60,304 bases of DNA from assembly GCA_963966765.1 (NCBI GenBank), contig CAXAAR010000003.1, forward strand, positions 1 to 60,304. The letters run 5' to 3'. A program made the translations under genes and the position numbers. Under the pieces are notes generated by a model. It was given only the letters and a program-made list of their open reading frames with translations. It did no database searches and had not been told where the DNA came from. This document shows, one piece after another, positions 35,417 to 44,121 of the stretch (positions are counted from its first letter, which is position 1; every line of letters begins with the position of its first letter). The DNA comes from Aequoribacter sp003520285. GTDB lineage: Bacteria; Pseudomonadota; Gammaproteobacteria; Pseudomonadales; Halieaceae.

Positions 35417-35588
35417 TCAGAATAGGCGGTTTATGCTTCTTATACTCAGCCCGAGGGAAAAGGCAATCAGCGCCCAATCGCTAAACACAATCCACCAAGC
35501 TTCGCTGTCCCGACGTTGGGTGACCTCGGCTAATTGCGTTGGGCTCAGATAATCTATAGGCGCAGTATAGAGATCAGCCTGTTGCGGT
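35417..35588 (-). pseudogene. Fragment of a fatty-acid desaturase-like gene
   Basis: An open minus-strand stretch of about 57 codons reads DLYTAPIDYLSPTQLAEV, then a charged turn and WWIVFSDWALIAFSLGLSI before a stop. This resembles the N-terminal region of membrane fatty-acid desaturases, upstream of where the first His box would be. No start codon is in frame and no His boxes remain. It abuts the broken integrase end, so one deletion may have removed both the integrase C-terminus and the desaturase body. The identification is from pattern memory only. Confidence 0.4.
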
Positions 35589-35736
35589 CAAGGCGACTGA
35601 TATTGGCCGTTTTTGAGGTTAGAGTTTTTCAGATTCTAGATTGCGGTTTGTTCATTGTCCCTCTAGGCTGAGGAGGGGCGGGTAAGTGAGCGGGGCGACT
35701 AAACCAATGATGCTGGATTGATAGGTTGTTTGAGGC

Positions 35737-36963
35737 ATGAAGCTAGTAGCAGTGATAGGAGGAGGCATCGCCGGACTTACGGCGGCTTATTACCTAAGAA
35801 ATCGGTGTCAGGTCACTGTATTCGAAGCCAATGATTATCTGGGCGGCCACACCCAAACCCATGAGATTTTCGTAGACAATAAAATAGTGGCGGTCGATAC
35901 GGGATTTATCGTTTACAACGATCGCACTTATCCAAATTTTGAAGCCTTATTAGCGTCACTCGGTTGTGAAGGCCAACCTACAGAGATGAGCTTCAGCCTG
36001 AAGCGGCCAGGGTTCGAATACAACGGACATAATTTGCGAACGCTGTTTGCGCAAAAACGCAATGTCTTGAGACCAAAGTTCTGGCGAATGCTTTTTGATA
36101 TTGTGCGGTTTAATCGATTGGCAAAATCCATAGAGTCGTCAAGCCAGGAATCCCTTGGTGATTTTGTCGCGCGCTGTGGTTTTGGTGTGGGCTTTATTGA
36201 AGATTACTTAATACCCATGGCCGCCGCAATTTGGTCTACGGGTGATGCGCAGATTCGCTCCTTTCCAATCGGGATGCTGGCCCAATTTTTTCATCACCAT
36301 GGTCTTTTGGATTTAAAAGATAGACCTCAATGGTATGTGATCAAAGGAGGGTCCAACCGCTATGTACAGTTGCTCGAACGCCAATTACAGACGGTTCGGC
36401 TAAACGCTGAGGTTACAGCTGTCAGTCGCATGCCAGATCGCGTGGAAGTGACTGCCGCCGGGCAAACAGAAAATTTTGATGAGGTGATTATTGCTTGTCA
36501 TAGCCCCGAGGCGTTGGCGATGCTCAAAGATCCGTCCCCAGAAGAAAAATCAGTACTCGGTGCAATGCGGTTTTGTGAAAACACTGTGACGCTGCATCAG
36601 GATGTCCAAGTGATGCCGCGACATTTAGCAGCGTGGGCTAGCTGGAATTATCATGGACTGGCAGGAGGCAGCAAGACTGCGCTGACCTACTATATGAATC
36701 GTTTGCAAGGCTTTGCATCAAAGCTACCCGTACTCGTGACCCTAAATGATTTGGGTGATATTGCTGAGAATAGGATTATCAAGCGGCTGGTTTATCAGCA
36801 CCCGATCTTTGACGTGGGCATGGTCGAGGCTCAAGGCCGTCACCATGAGATATCGGGTATCAATAGAACCCATTACTGCGGGGCCTATTGGCGATATGGC
36901 TTCCATGAGGACGGTGTGTTGAGCGGCCTTCGCGTGGTGGAAGCGTTGGAGCATCGCTTGTGA
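35737..36963 (+). CDS. COG2907 FAD-dependent amine-oxidase-like protein, possibly in furan/methylated fatty-acid synthesis
   Basis: A 408-residue flavoprotein. The FAD Rossmann motif VIGGGIAGLTAAYYL is at residues 5-19, followed by EANDYLGGHTQT. This is the COG2907 type (NAD/FAD-binding, amine-oxidase-like), which in several proteobacteria is grouped with DUF1365 and cyclopropane-synthase genes. In Rhodobacter sphaeroides such genes belong to the singlet-oxygen response and are linked to furan fatty acids. A desaturase- or oxidase-like action on phospholipid acyl chains is inferred. The start follows TTGAGG. It is first of four overlapping genes. Confidence 0.88.
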   Translation: MKLVAVIGGGIAGLTAAYYLRNRCQVTVFEANDYLGGHTQTHEIFVDNKIVAVDTGFIVYNDRTYPNFEALLASLGCEGQPTEMSFSLKRPGFEYNGHNLRTLFAQKRNVLRPKFWRMLFDIVRFNRLAKSIESSSQESLGDFVARCGFGVGFIEDYLIPMAAAIWSTGDAQIRSFPIGMLAQFFHHHGLLDLKDRPQWYVIKGGSNRYVQLLERQLQTVRLNAEVTAVSRMPDRVEVTAAGQTENFDEVIIACHSPEALAMLKDPSPEEKSVLGAMRFCENTVTLHQDVQVMPRHLAAWASWNYHGLAGGSKTALTYYMNRLQGFASKLPVLVTLNDLGDIAENRIIKRLVYQHPIFDVGMVEAQGRHHEISGINRTHYCGAYWRYGFHEDGVLSGLRVVEALEHRL

Positions 36964-37697
36964 TTCGAGACGGTATTTATAGAGGCCAAATATGGCATCG
37001 TCGTCAGCTGACTATAGAACATCGGTTCGGTTTTGAACATGCGATGTTCTACTGCGATTTAGCATTGATCTCAGAGGTCTGTCAGCGTTCTAAATTGATA
37101 TCTGAGGGGGCTTTTAATGCCATTAGTTTCTATCGTTCAGATTACCTGCCGAGTGAACGCCCGTTGCGAGACACCGTGATAGAGCTGATTTTTCAACAGA
37201 CTGGCAAACGCTTTGCGGGACGAATTTGCCTCCTGGCAAACTGGCGCTCGTTCGGCATTGTTATGAATCCCATCACTTTGTTTTATTGCAGCGAGGAAAA
37301 TGATCTGCAGTTTGTTGTCGTGGAGGTGCACAATACACCTTGGAATGAACGTCATGTTTACGTGCTAGATTGTCAATCGCCGCTAGCAGCAGACAAGGCG
37401 TTTCATGTTTCACCTTTTATGCCGATGGAAATGGTGTATCACTTTGAACTACCTCAGCCTGATCAGGAGTGCAAAGTGGTGATACAGTCACTGAAAGATG
37501 AGGCGGTGGTTTTTAGTGCTGGATTGCAGCTATGCTCTGAGCCGATGACAGCCGATAACATTCGACGGTTTGCGCTCAGCTATCCCTTTATGGCAGCTCG
37601 AGTCGTTGGCAAGATATATTGGCAGGCGTTGTTGTTATGGTTGAGGCGCGTGCCATTTTATTCTCATCCCCAGAAAAGCACGAAGGCATCGCTATGA
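36960..37697 (+). CDS. DUF1365 (COG3496) protein
   Basis: A 245-residue protein with family features IYRGQIWHRRQLTIEHRF at the N-terminus and FGIVMNPITLFYC and VVVEVHNTPWNE in the middle. Its biochemical role is unknown, but it is a steady partner of the COG2907 flavoprotein and cyclopropane-synthase genes. It starts at GTG overlapping the upstream stop (GTGA) and ends overlapping the next start (ATGA). It has no signal peptide. Confidence 0.88.
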   Translation: MIRDGIYRGQIWHRRQLTIEHRFGFEHAMFYCDLALISEVCQRSKLISEGAFNAISFYRSDYLPSERPLRDTVIELIFQQTGKRFAGRICLLANWRSFGIVMNPITLFYCSEENDLQFVVVEVHNTPWNERHVYVLDCQSPLAADKAFHVSPFMPMEMVYHFELPQPDQECKVVIQSLKDEAVVFSAGLQLCSEPMTADNIRRFALSYPFMAARVVGKIYWQALLLWLRRVPFYSHPQKSTKASL

Positions 37698-38959
37698 AAG
37701 TCGAAAGTCAACAAACCCAATCTATATTTCGCACTTCATTAGTTTCCCAAGGATTTTGGCGGCGACAAGTATTGAAGACTTTGGCGCAGATTCAGGTTGG
37801 CCGATTGCAGTTCTACGAACATGAGCATTTGCTGCTAGAGGTAGGGCAAGACGAAAATGAACAAACTGCACGCGTCAATGTAAGATCCGAGGCGACTTAT
37901 CGGGCGATTGCGTTGGGCGGAGCAATTGGTGCAGCAGAAGCTTATATGGATGGCGATTGGGAGAGCCCTGACTTGTTGCTGGTATTGGAGCTTTTTCTTC
38001 GTAATCGCCAAGTGCTTGAGGCGTTAGGCTCGAGGTGGGTTTGGTTGCGAAAACCGATGTTGCAATTTCAGCATTGGATGAATCGCGACACCGAAGCCCA
38101 GAGTAAGCGTAACATCGCAAAGCATTACGATCTGGGAAACGCCTTTTTCGAGAAATTTTTAGATGAGACGATGATGTATTCCTCCGGCTACTTTTCAAAT
38201 CCTGAGGCATCTATGCGGGAAGCCTCAGTTAAAAAATTGGATTTGATTTGTCAGAAACTGCGTCTATCTAAAGACGATCACGTTATTGAGATTGGCAGCG
38301 GGTGGGGTGGATTTGCGTGTCATGCGGCCCACAAGTATGGCTGCAAAGTTACCACCACAACGATATCAGAGGCGCAGTTTGAACGAACTCAGGAAAGGGT
38401 TGAGGCCCTTGGTCTCCAGGACCGAGTGACCATATTGAAGCAAGACTACAGACGCCTTGAAGGGCGCTTCGATAAATTGGTATCCATCGAAATGATCGAA
38501 GCGGTAGGGCTCTCGTATCTCCCCCAATTCTTTGAGGTCTGCGCCCGCTTACTTAAGCCGGGCGGTGAGATGTTACTGCAGGCAATTACCATCGCAGAGC
38601 AGCGATTCGAGGCGGCAAAGCGATCAGTTGATTTTATTCAGCGTTACATCTTTCCTGGTGGCGCCCTTGCGAGTGTAGCGGAGTTAACAAGGGTCAGTGC
38701 AGGAGCCGGGCCTGGGCTTAGGGTCTATGCCTTAGAGGACATCACCCCGCACTATGCTTTGACGATGGCGGGGTGGCGGGCCATGTTCGAACGTAATGTA
38801 GAACCTATTACAGCCCTAGGTATGTCGGATACTTTTTTGCGCATGTGGCGTTACTACTTCTGCTACTGCGAAGCAGGTTTTCGTCAACGAGCGATAGGCT
38901 GTGTGCAGATGCAGTTTCACCTGCCCGATTTCACTTTCGAGCTGCTTGATAGTGAGTAA
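37694..38959 (+). CDS. Cyclopropane-fatty-acyl-phospholipid synthase family methyltransferase
   Basis: A 421-residue SAM-dependent enzyme of the CFA synthase family, acting on unsaturated phospholipid acyl chains at the membrane. It has the family N-terminal lipid-binding part, NIAKHYDLGNAFFEKFLD, then SAM motif I VIEIGSGWGGFACHAA near residue 197, and FDKLVSIEMIEAVG. In this operon context it may make cyclopropane or methylated acyl chains. The ATG at 37694 overlaps the DUF1365 stop (ATGA); an earlier ATG at 37619 lies inside that gene and is rejected. Confidence 0.9.
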   Translation: MKVESQQTQSIFRTSLVSQGFWRRQVLKTLAQIQVGRLQFYEHEHLLLEVGQDENEQTARVNVRSEATYRAIALGGAIGAAEAYMDGDWESPDLLLVLELFLRNRQVLEALGSRWVWLRKPMLQFQHWMNRDTEAQSKRNIAKHYDLGNAFFEKFLDETMMYSSGYFSNPEASMREASVKKLDLICQKLRLSKDDHVIEIGSGWGGFACHAAHKYGCKVTTTTISEAQFERTQERVEALGLQDRVTILKQDYRRLEGRFDKLVSIEMIEAVGLSYLPQFFEVCARLLKPGGEMLLQAITIAEQRFEAAKRSVDFIQRYIFPGGALASVAELTRVSAGAGPGLRVYALEDITPHYALTMAGWRAMFERNVEPITALGMSDTFLRMWRYYFCYCEAGFRQRAIGCVQMQFHLPDFTFELLDSE

Positions 38960-39977
38960 ATTAATTGATGCTGCGGAAAAGGGCTGGATCCCAGATGGTT
39001 TGTTGCGAATCGCTATGCGGCGATTGCTGAAAAAACGGTTAGTCCAAGACCGGGTAAACGCAACCAAAGCTGGGAAGGCGCGATTTGTTGAAGAAATGCG
39101 CCGCTCCCCCCTTGCGGTCGCGACTGATGATGCCAATGATCAGCACTATGAAGTTCCTACTGCGGTTTTCGAGCACATGTTAGGTCCAAGATTAAAATAT
39201 AGCGCCTCCCTGTATAGCTCAGAGGATGCAACTTTGGCTGAAGCAGAGGACGCTATGTTGGCTTTGACTGTTGACAGAGCGCAGTTAGCCGAGGGCCAGC
39301 AAATACTAGAGCTGGGATGTGGTTGGGGTTCTCTGACGCTGTATATGGCAGCGCAATTCCCGAATAGTCAGATTACCGCAGTGAGCAATTCGGCATCTCA
39401 AAAAGCCTATATTGACGCCAAGGCAGCGCTGCTAGGTTATAAGAATTTAACGGTCATCACCGAGGACATGAATGCATTTGAAAGGTCATCAGGGTTTGAT
39501 CGTGTCGTCTCTATCGAGATGTTCGAACACATGAGAAACTATGAAGCCTTGTTCGAGCGCATTGGGTCTTGGTTAAAACCCGATGGATTATTGTTCTTTC
39601 ATATTTTTTGTCACCGAGAACAACCCTACTTTTTCGAAGAACAGTCCGACGATGACTGGATGGCGAAACACTTTTTTACGGGTGGGCTAATGCCTTCGTT
39701 AGATTTACCCCGTCACTTTGAGGGTACGCTCATCGAGCGTAATTTTTGGCAGGTCAATGGCCAGCATTATGCTCGTACCTGTCGGGACTGGCTTGCGAAT
39801 TTAGATGACAATCGCCGAGCAATTATCGATGCACTTGATGATTCCGAACATCCAGATGCTGGCGTCATTCAATGGCAACGGTGGCGCATGTTTGTTATGG
39901 CCTGCCAAGAGCTGTTTGCTTATCAGGGCGGCGAAACTTGGTTCGTGGCACATTATTTATATCAAAAGCGCGGTTGA
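38952..39977 (+). CDS. Second CFA-synthase-like SAM methyltransferase
   Basis: A 341-residue protein, shorter than the preceding enzyme, with SAM motif ILELGCGWGSLTLYMA near residues 118-133, DQHYEVPTAVFEHMLG before it and FDRVVSIEMFEHM after. It starts IDAAEKGWIPDGLLR, typical of the subgroup lacking the full CFA N-terminal lipid domain. It probably methylates a different lipid or intermediate from its neighbour. The GTG at 38952 overlaps the upstream stop by 8 bases; the ATG at 38901 would add 17 residues from inside that gene. Confidence 0.85.
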   Translation: MSKLIDAAEKGWIPDGLLRIAMRRLLKKRLVQDRVNATKAGKARFVEEMRRSPLAVATDDANDQHYEVPTAVFEHMLGPRLKYSASLYSSEDATLAEAEDAMLALTVDRAQLAEGQQILELGCGWGSLTLYMAAQFPNSQITAVSNSASQKAYIDAKAALLGYKNLTVITEDMNAFERSSGFDRVVSIEMFEHMRNYEALFERIGSWLKPDGLLFFHIFCHREQPYFFEEQSDDDWMAKHFFTGGLMPSLDLPRHFEGTLIERNFWQVNGQHYARTCRDWLANLDDNRRAIIDALDDSEHPDAGVIQWQRWRMFVMACQELFAYQGGETWFVAHYLYQKRG

Positions 39978-40486
39978 TCTGACCAAGCGCCCCGATATCG
40001 AGTCCACGGTGGGGTCGCGGCTTGAATTAATCGGTGAAGTTCAGGGATGAAATTTTAGGCTTTGATTGCTGCCTATCTATCTTTATCTATCGCTATCTCA
40101 ATCTCTATCGATCGCTATCGTATTGAAATCCCCGCCCCGAAAGTGCAACGCGCTGCTATTTGAGCTGCTCTTTTTGCGTCTTGTTGTCGATCCTCAGTCG
40201 CAATTTGCAGCTGAGAATAAGCCCATTAGCCTAGTTTTGGGCGAGGTCTTGAGGCTCGGGATTTGGTAGTAGAAATGCAAGAGGATACACAAAGCGCTCT
40301 GGTCTAAATCTGTCGAAGCCTTGATGAATCCCTTCATCCCTGGCTTTGGAAGGTTGTCTGTGCGGTAACCAGACCCAATGAGTGCATCTACTATCAGAGT
40401 TTGACCAAAAAGGTGCTCGCAGATGCGAAAGGCGCTGAAGTTAAATTTGCCTGCTGGTTCACCAGAACTCGTATGAATCATCGGGC
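39978..40486. other. Gap with a CTATC-rich repeat and no convincing gene
   Basis: Positions 40072-40121 hold a degenerate CTATC/CTATCG repeat of about 50 bases. A 95-codon minus-strand open frame (40194-40481) starts 5 bases after the TonB-receptor fragment stop. It has no clear ribosome site and no recognised domain, so it is not called as a gene. The stretch lies between a plus-strand operon and a minus-strand pseudogene and looks like decayed DNA. Confidence 0.5.
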
Positions 40487-40978
40487 TTACAGGGTTTTAC
40501 GCATCATGACACGCGCATTTAAGGGTCGTCCTACGGTCGCTTGGTGGATGCTATGAGCATTGGGGAAGTAGAGCTCATCCAACGCGTTTTCAAGGTGAAG
40601 TTGCAAGGTCAAAGAGGGTGGAAAGTCGAATGCCGCACTTAAATCAAGGCGGGTATAGCTTGGCAACACTAGGTTTGGGCGATCGTTAGCGATATAGGAT
40701 TTTCCTTGGCTGGTTGCGCCCAGACCAAGGCTCAAAAGAGGGTTACCTTGGAAGTTAACCCACAGTGACGCGGTATAGTCCGGAACTTCTGGCGGCTCAC
40801 CGCGACACTGATTTGTTCGACTGAATAGCGTTTTCGTCTCATGATAAAAGGCCTCCTTATTGCCTAATTCACGCCCTAAACTCTCATTCAGCATGGTACA
40901 GTTTTTGGGGAGCCCCTCAAGCCTTGGACGAACTTTGCGCGTGGACCCAAGCCATTGATCAGGTGACCCAACAATTCG
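40487..40978 (-). pseudogene. C-terminal fragment of a TonB-dependent receptor
   Basis: About 164 open codons with no start, ending in the barrel-closing region of a TonB-dependent receptor: YTRLDLSAAFDF, then LQLHLENALDELYFPNA and GRPLNARVM. The plug and most of the barrel are missing. The last aromatic residue typical for outer-membrane assembly is absent. It follows the DUF3604 gene in the same direction, so it may be what remains of a second receptor of that operon. The fragment differs from the intact receptor at 45319-47943, so it is not a recent duplicate. Confidence 0.65.
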
Positions 40979-41038
40979 CTAGGGTATAGAGCCAACCCAC
41001 AATGAGAGTGCAGGCAGCAATAGGCTCTTGTGGTCCGG

Positions 41039-43033
41039 CTACTTTGAACTTGCTTCGTACCATATGGGTGACGAATAGGCTCGTTCTTGCAATACAGTGG
41101 GAATCGTCTGTTGTATGCTGGGCATACCATAGGGTTTGTCGTCCATTATTTGTTCATCCGAGAGGCCGAAGCGAACCCTATCGTAGGTGTTCCATCTCGG
41201 CGTTGGGATTTCGAGGATTCGCACGTAGTAAAAGCTTGATTCTGTTGCATCAAACTCTGGATCAGTCCATGCAGTTTTGAGAACGGCACTGCCTATATCG
41301 TTCGTATAGGATGCCGAAGCCAAATCGACGGTATTTCCAACGGTTTGGATCCCATCGGCTCCGATCAAACCGTTGCGTGTGTCTGATAACGCCACATTGA
41401 ATATTTTTTCGTGGGTATTTCCCTCAGAGTCCAGCCAACCTTTAATCACCTGTATTCTGTCTAGATTGGCGCCGCTCGGGTCTTTTTGGGCGTGGATGAG
41501 CATGGTCGGTCCATTACTGTGATTACCGCTAGGAGGCATTAGATCGCCGCCCATTGGCACTCCTTGTTGATAGCCCCTTTCGACATAATGGGTTGACTCA
41601 AGGTCACTTTCGCCTAAGCTCCAGCCGGCGAAGACGCGCAATTGAATTCGTGTGCCGGTCGTTGCGTAAACCTCTTTTCGTTGTAAGGCATCAAACAGAC
41701 CTTCTCGTGTGTTTTCACGCGCCCACACAGCCGCTAAACCGCTGGCCGAAAAATGCCAGCTGCGGTTAACACGCAGCGAGGAGGGTTCGAACAGCGACAC
41801 TTTACCCCAGAAATCAGATTCAGATATTGCCGACAGTGAGGTGTGGGCGTCGGAGCTTCCGATTAGGCCAAATTTAAACGGGTTTGTTCCCAATGCCTCG
41901 TTCGATTGTAGCCCGATTTGTAGGGCGGATCTCGCGTACTCGTGACGTTTTTTGCGCTCAAAATCGTCTGATAACGCGCCAAAAAAACCATGGCGGTGCC
42001 AAGTTTCAAAATCGGCAAAAGGGTCTTTAGGCGACAATATAGGGTGAGTTTCGGAATCGCCTTTGATTTGTGTCACTTCATATAAAGGCTCCCACCTTGC
42101 GCGATTGCGAGCGTACTCGAGGTCAGCGTCTGAGCCATCATACTGAGTCAACTCAAACATTTTGCCGTTGGTTAGATTACCGTTGTGAGGAATAGCTAAT
42201 ACCCGAGAGCCCGTTCGCGTTTCGTAGTCTTCTAAGTAGGCCCACAGATCCTCAACATTCTCGCTATCTTGAACCGTAAACGGTAGTTTTGTGCAAGCTT
42301 CGGCCTCGCCACCCGCATAAAGGACGTTGCGATGAAAGTTCGGTGAGCGCAGCGATCCCGCCATTGGGGTCCATTCGTAGCCTATAAATGCGGTAAATGT
42401 TCCGGGAATATTGTGTTGGTCGGCGAGCGAGCAAACCTTATTCCACACTTCTTTTCGGAACGCCTCGTCATCAAAATAGTCGGTCGTCCACGATTTCCAG
42501 AAAAAGCCAGCAGGGTCTTTTACGTCCGCGGCAGCAAGGCTTGCCTTGTACTTCTCGTAAGAACCTTGCCTAATGTAATTAAATACATCGACCGGGCTTT
42601 TGGCTAAGTGCCGAGTCCATTCCTCCGCCAGAGGCCCTTTTAGCTTAGTGTCGTACTCACGAAGCGACGGCAGAACCCCCATATTAACCGCGTGATCGGC
42701 AATGAGTAAAAAGTCTAAGGGCTGCTTAAGCTGAGCAACTTGACCATTGTGGCCCCGAACAGGTTCGCCTTTGGCAAAACGATAAGCTTCATCGGGTGTG
42801 AGATACCGGTTACCAAGCCCATAAGCGTCCACAGATTGATTGGTATGGAGATGGGTATCACCCCAGAAGAGGGAAGTAAGTTCAGGCTGCACGTCACTCT
42901 CTGCGTGGCATGCAAATCCAATGAACGCTGTTGTTAAGATACACGCGCGTGCGTGTGGGCGCCAAGTGCGGCAAAGTAAAAGAATTTTTGATGACGTGGT
43001 GTTTATCATAAGAATAACCTTGAGGCGTCTCAT
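41039..43033 (-). CDS. DUF3604 protein, exported PHP-like metal hydrolase
   Basis: A 664-residue protein of the DUF3604 family. The N-terminus has a hydrophobic export signal ending near residue 44. Metal-binding motifs like those of PHP or amidohydrolase enzymes follow: FWGDTHLHTN (HLH at 61-63), IADHA (112-115), IPHNGN and GSSDAHTS. The substrate of this family is not established. Its start overlaps the esterase stop by one base (TAATG), giving translational coupling. A second ATG at 43009 would shorten the leader. It is the last intact gene of the ECF/TonB operon. Confidence 0.85.
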   Translation of the reverse strand: MRRLKVILMINTTSSKILLLCRTWRPHARACILTTAFIGFACHAESDVQPELTSLFWGDTHLHTNQSVDAYGLGNRYLTPDEAYRFAKGEPVRGHNGQVAQLKQPLDFLLIADHAVNMGVLPSLREYDTKLKGPLAEEWTRHLAKSPVDVFNYIRQGSYEKYKASLAAADVKDPAGFFWKSWTTDYFDDEAFRKEVWNKVCSLADQHNIPGTFTAFIGYEWTPMAGSLRSPNFHRNVLYAGGEAEACTKLPFTVQDSENVEDLWAYLEDYETRTGSRVLAIPHNGNLTNGKMFELTQYDGSDADLEYARNRARWEPLYEVTQIKGDSETHPILSPKDPFADFETWHRHGFFGALSDDFERKKRHEYARSALQIGLQSNEALGTNPFKFGLIGSSDAHTSLSAISESDFWGKVSLFEPSSLRVNRSWHFSASGLAAVWARENTREGLFDALQRKEVYATTGTRIQLRVFAGWSLGESDLESTHYVERGYQQGVPMGGDLMPPSGNHSNGPTMLIHAQKDPSGANLDRIQVIKGWLDSEGNTHEKIFNVALSDTRNGLIGADGIQTVGNTVDLASASYTNDIGSAVLKTAWTDPEFDATESSFYYVRILEIPTPRWNTYDRVRFGLSDEQIMDDKPYGMPSIQQTIPTVLQERAYSSPIWYEASSK

Positions 43034-44121
43034 TAATCTGAGAGTAATGGTTTTAAGAAGGCGGCGAGCTCTAAATAGACTTGTTGAGACTCGTCGGTAT
43101 TGAGGTTGGCGAGATATTCGGCATGTGATAATCCTTCATACACGTTGAGCTCCGCGTGCCCACCGGCTTTTTTTATTGCGCGATGGACCCGTACTGTGTC
43201 ACTCAGCAGTAAGTCGCGCGTGCCCGAGATCAGGTAGGTCGGCGGAAATTGATTAAAAGAGCCGTACAAAGGAGACACAGGGGGCGCTGTTAAAACCTCT
43301 GTGCCCGCATACAGTTTGGCTGCGTCTTTTAAAAGAACGTCGTAGCTGACCAGGACACGGTCGATACCCTCTAACGAGTAGAGTGTGTCGCTGGTTTTTG
43401 TTAAATCAGCCCAAGGGCTACCGGCATACAGCGCTTTGGGGGGGGTGATATCTAAATCTCGAATTTTTTGCATCAGCGCAAGCGTCAATCCGCCCCCAGC
43501 CGACGTACCGCCCAATGCTATTGCGTTTACGTCCTTCGAGGTTGCCAGTACCTTGTAGACTGTTAGTGCGTCTTGCAGAGCAGCAGGATGCGGCGCTTGC
43601 AACGCAGTGCGGTAATCTACCGACCACACGGTAACCCCAGTATAGCTAGCGATAATAATGGCTTCGTACGCGCCCCTTTTTCCGGCGTTAAATACATAGG
43701 CGCCGCCGTGTAAGTAAAGCAGGTGGGCGTGGGCAAGTTCTGATCGAACTCGCTTAGGTTTAACTTCAAAGACATTGACTCCCTCGACATTCATGCGAGT
43801 GATCGACACATTGAATGTGAATTCGAGCTTATCGAGATCCAGAGCATTACTAGCTTCTTGTCTCGTTGCTACCAGCTTTTTCCATTGCGCTTCGTCAATA
43901 CCGTTTTGCGTAGAATCGCTGTGTATTTTCGGTTGAGGACTGTGCGCGATCTGCTCGTAAAGTTCAGAACTTGCCGCCAAGGGTGGCGGTAATTCTCGAG
44001 CCGCGATCTGCCAGTGGACATTCGTTGTCGGCATTCGGTCAGCAGGTTCTGCCATACTGAAGGTTGCGTCAATCGACAGTGCCAGTATTCCCACTATGAG
44101 CGCAACAGCCCTGAATTTCAT
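43033..44121 (-). CDS. HSL-family alpha/beta hydrolase (exported esterase)
   Basis: A 362-residue esterase of the hormone-sensitive-lipase type. An N-terminal signal peptide (about residues 1-24) suggests a periplasmic site. The oxyanion motif HGGAYV starts at 138, nucleophile S207 lies in GGTSAGG, and the likely acid D303 (SGTRDLLLSD) and H333 (GLSHAEY) complete the triad. It should hydrolyse a carboxylic ester; the substrate is unknown. It overlaps both neighbours (ATGA with the DUF3089 gene, TAATG with the DUF3604 gene). Confidence 0.9.
   Translation of the reverse strand: MKFRAVALIVGILALSIDATFSMAEPADRMPTTNVHWQIAARELPPPLAASSELYEQIAHSPQPKIHSDSTQNGIDEAQWKKLVATRQEASNALDLDKLEFTFNVSITRMNVEGVNVFEVKPKRVRSELAHAHLLYLHGGAYVFNAGKRGAYEAIIIASYTGVTVWSVDYRTALQAPHPAALQDALTVYKVLATSKDVNAIALGGTSAGGGLTLALMQKIRDLDITPPKALYAGSPWADLTKTSDTLYSLEGIDRVLVSYDVLLKDAAKLYAGTEVLTAPPVSPLYGSFNQFPPTYLISGTRDLLLSDTVRVHRAIKKAGGHAELNVYEGLSHAEYLANLNTDESQQVYLELAAFLKPLLSD

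Noticed and set aside
40072..40121. CRISPR-like array
   Set aside because: The units are 5-6 bases, degenerate and without spacers; no cas genes are near.
40194..40481. 95-codon minus-strand frame
   Set aside because: No ribosome site and no recognised domain; it lies in a decayed intergenic stretch.
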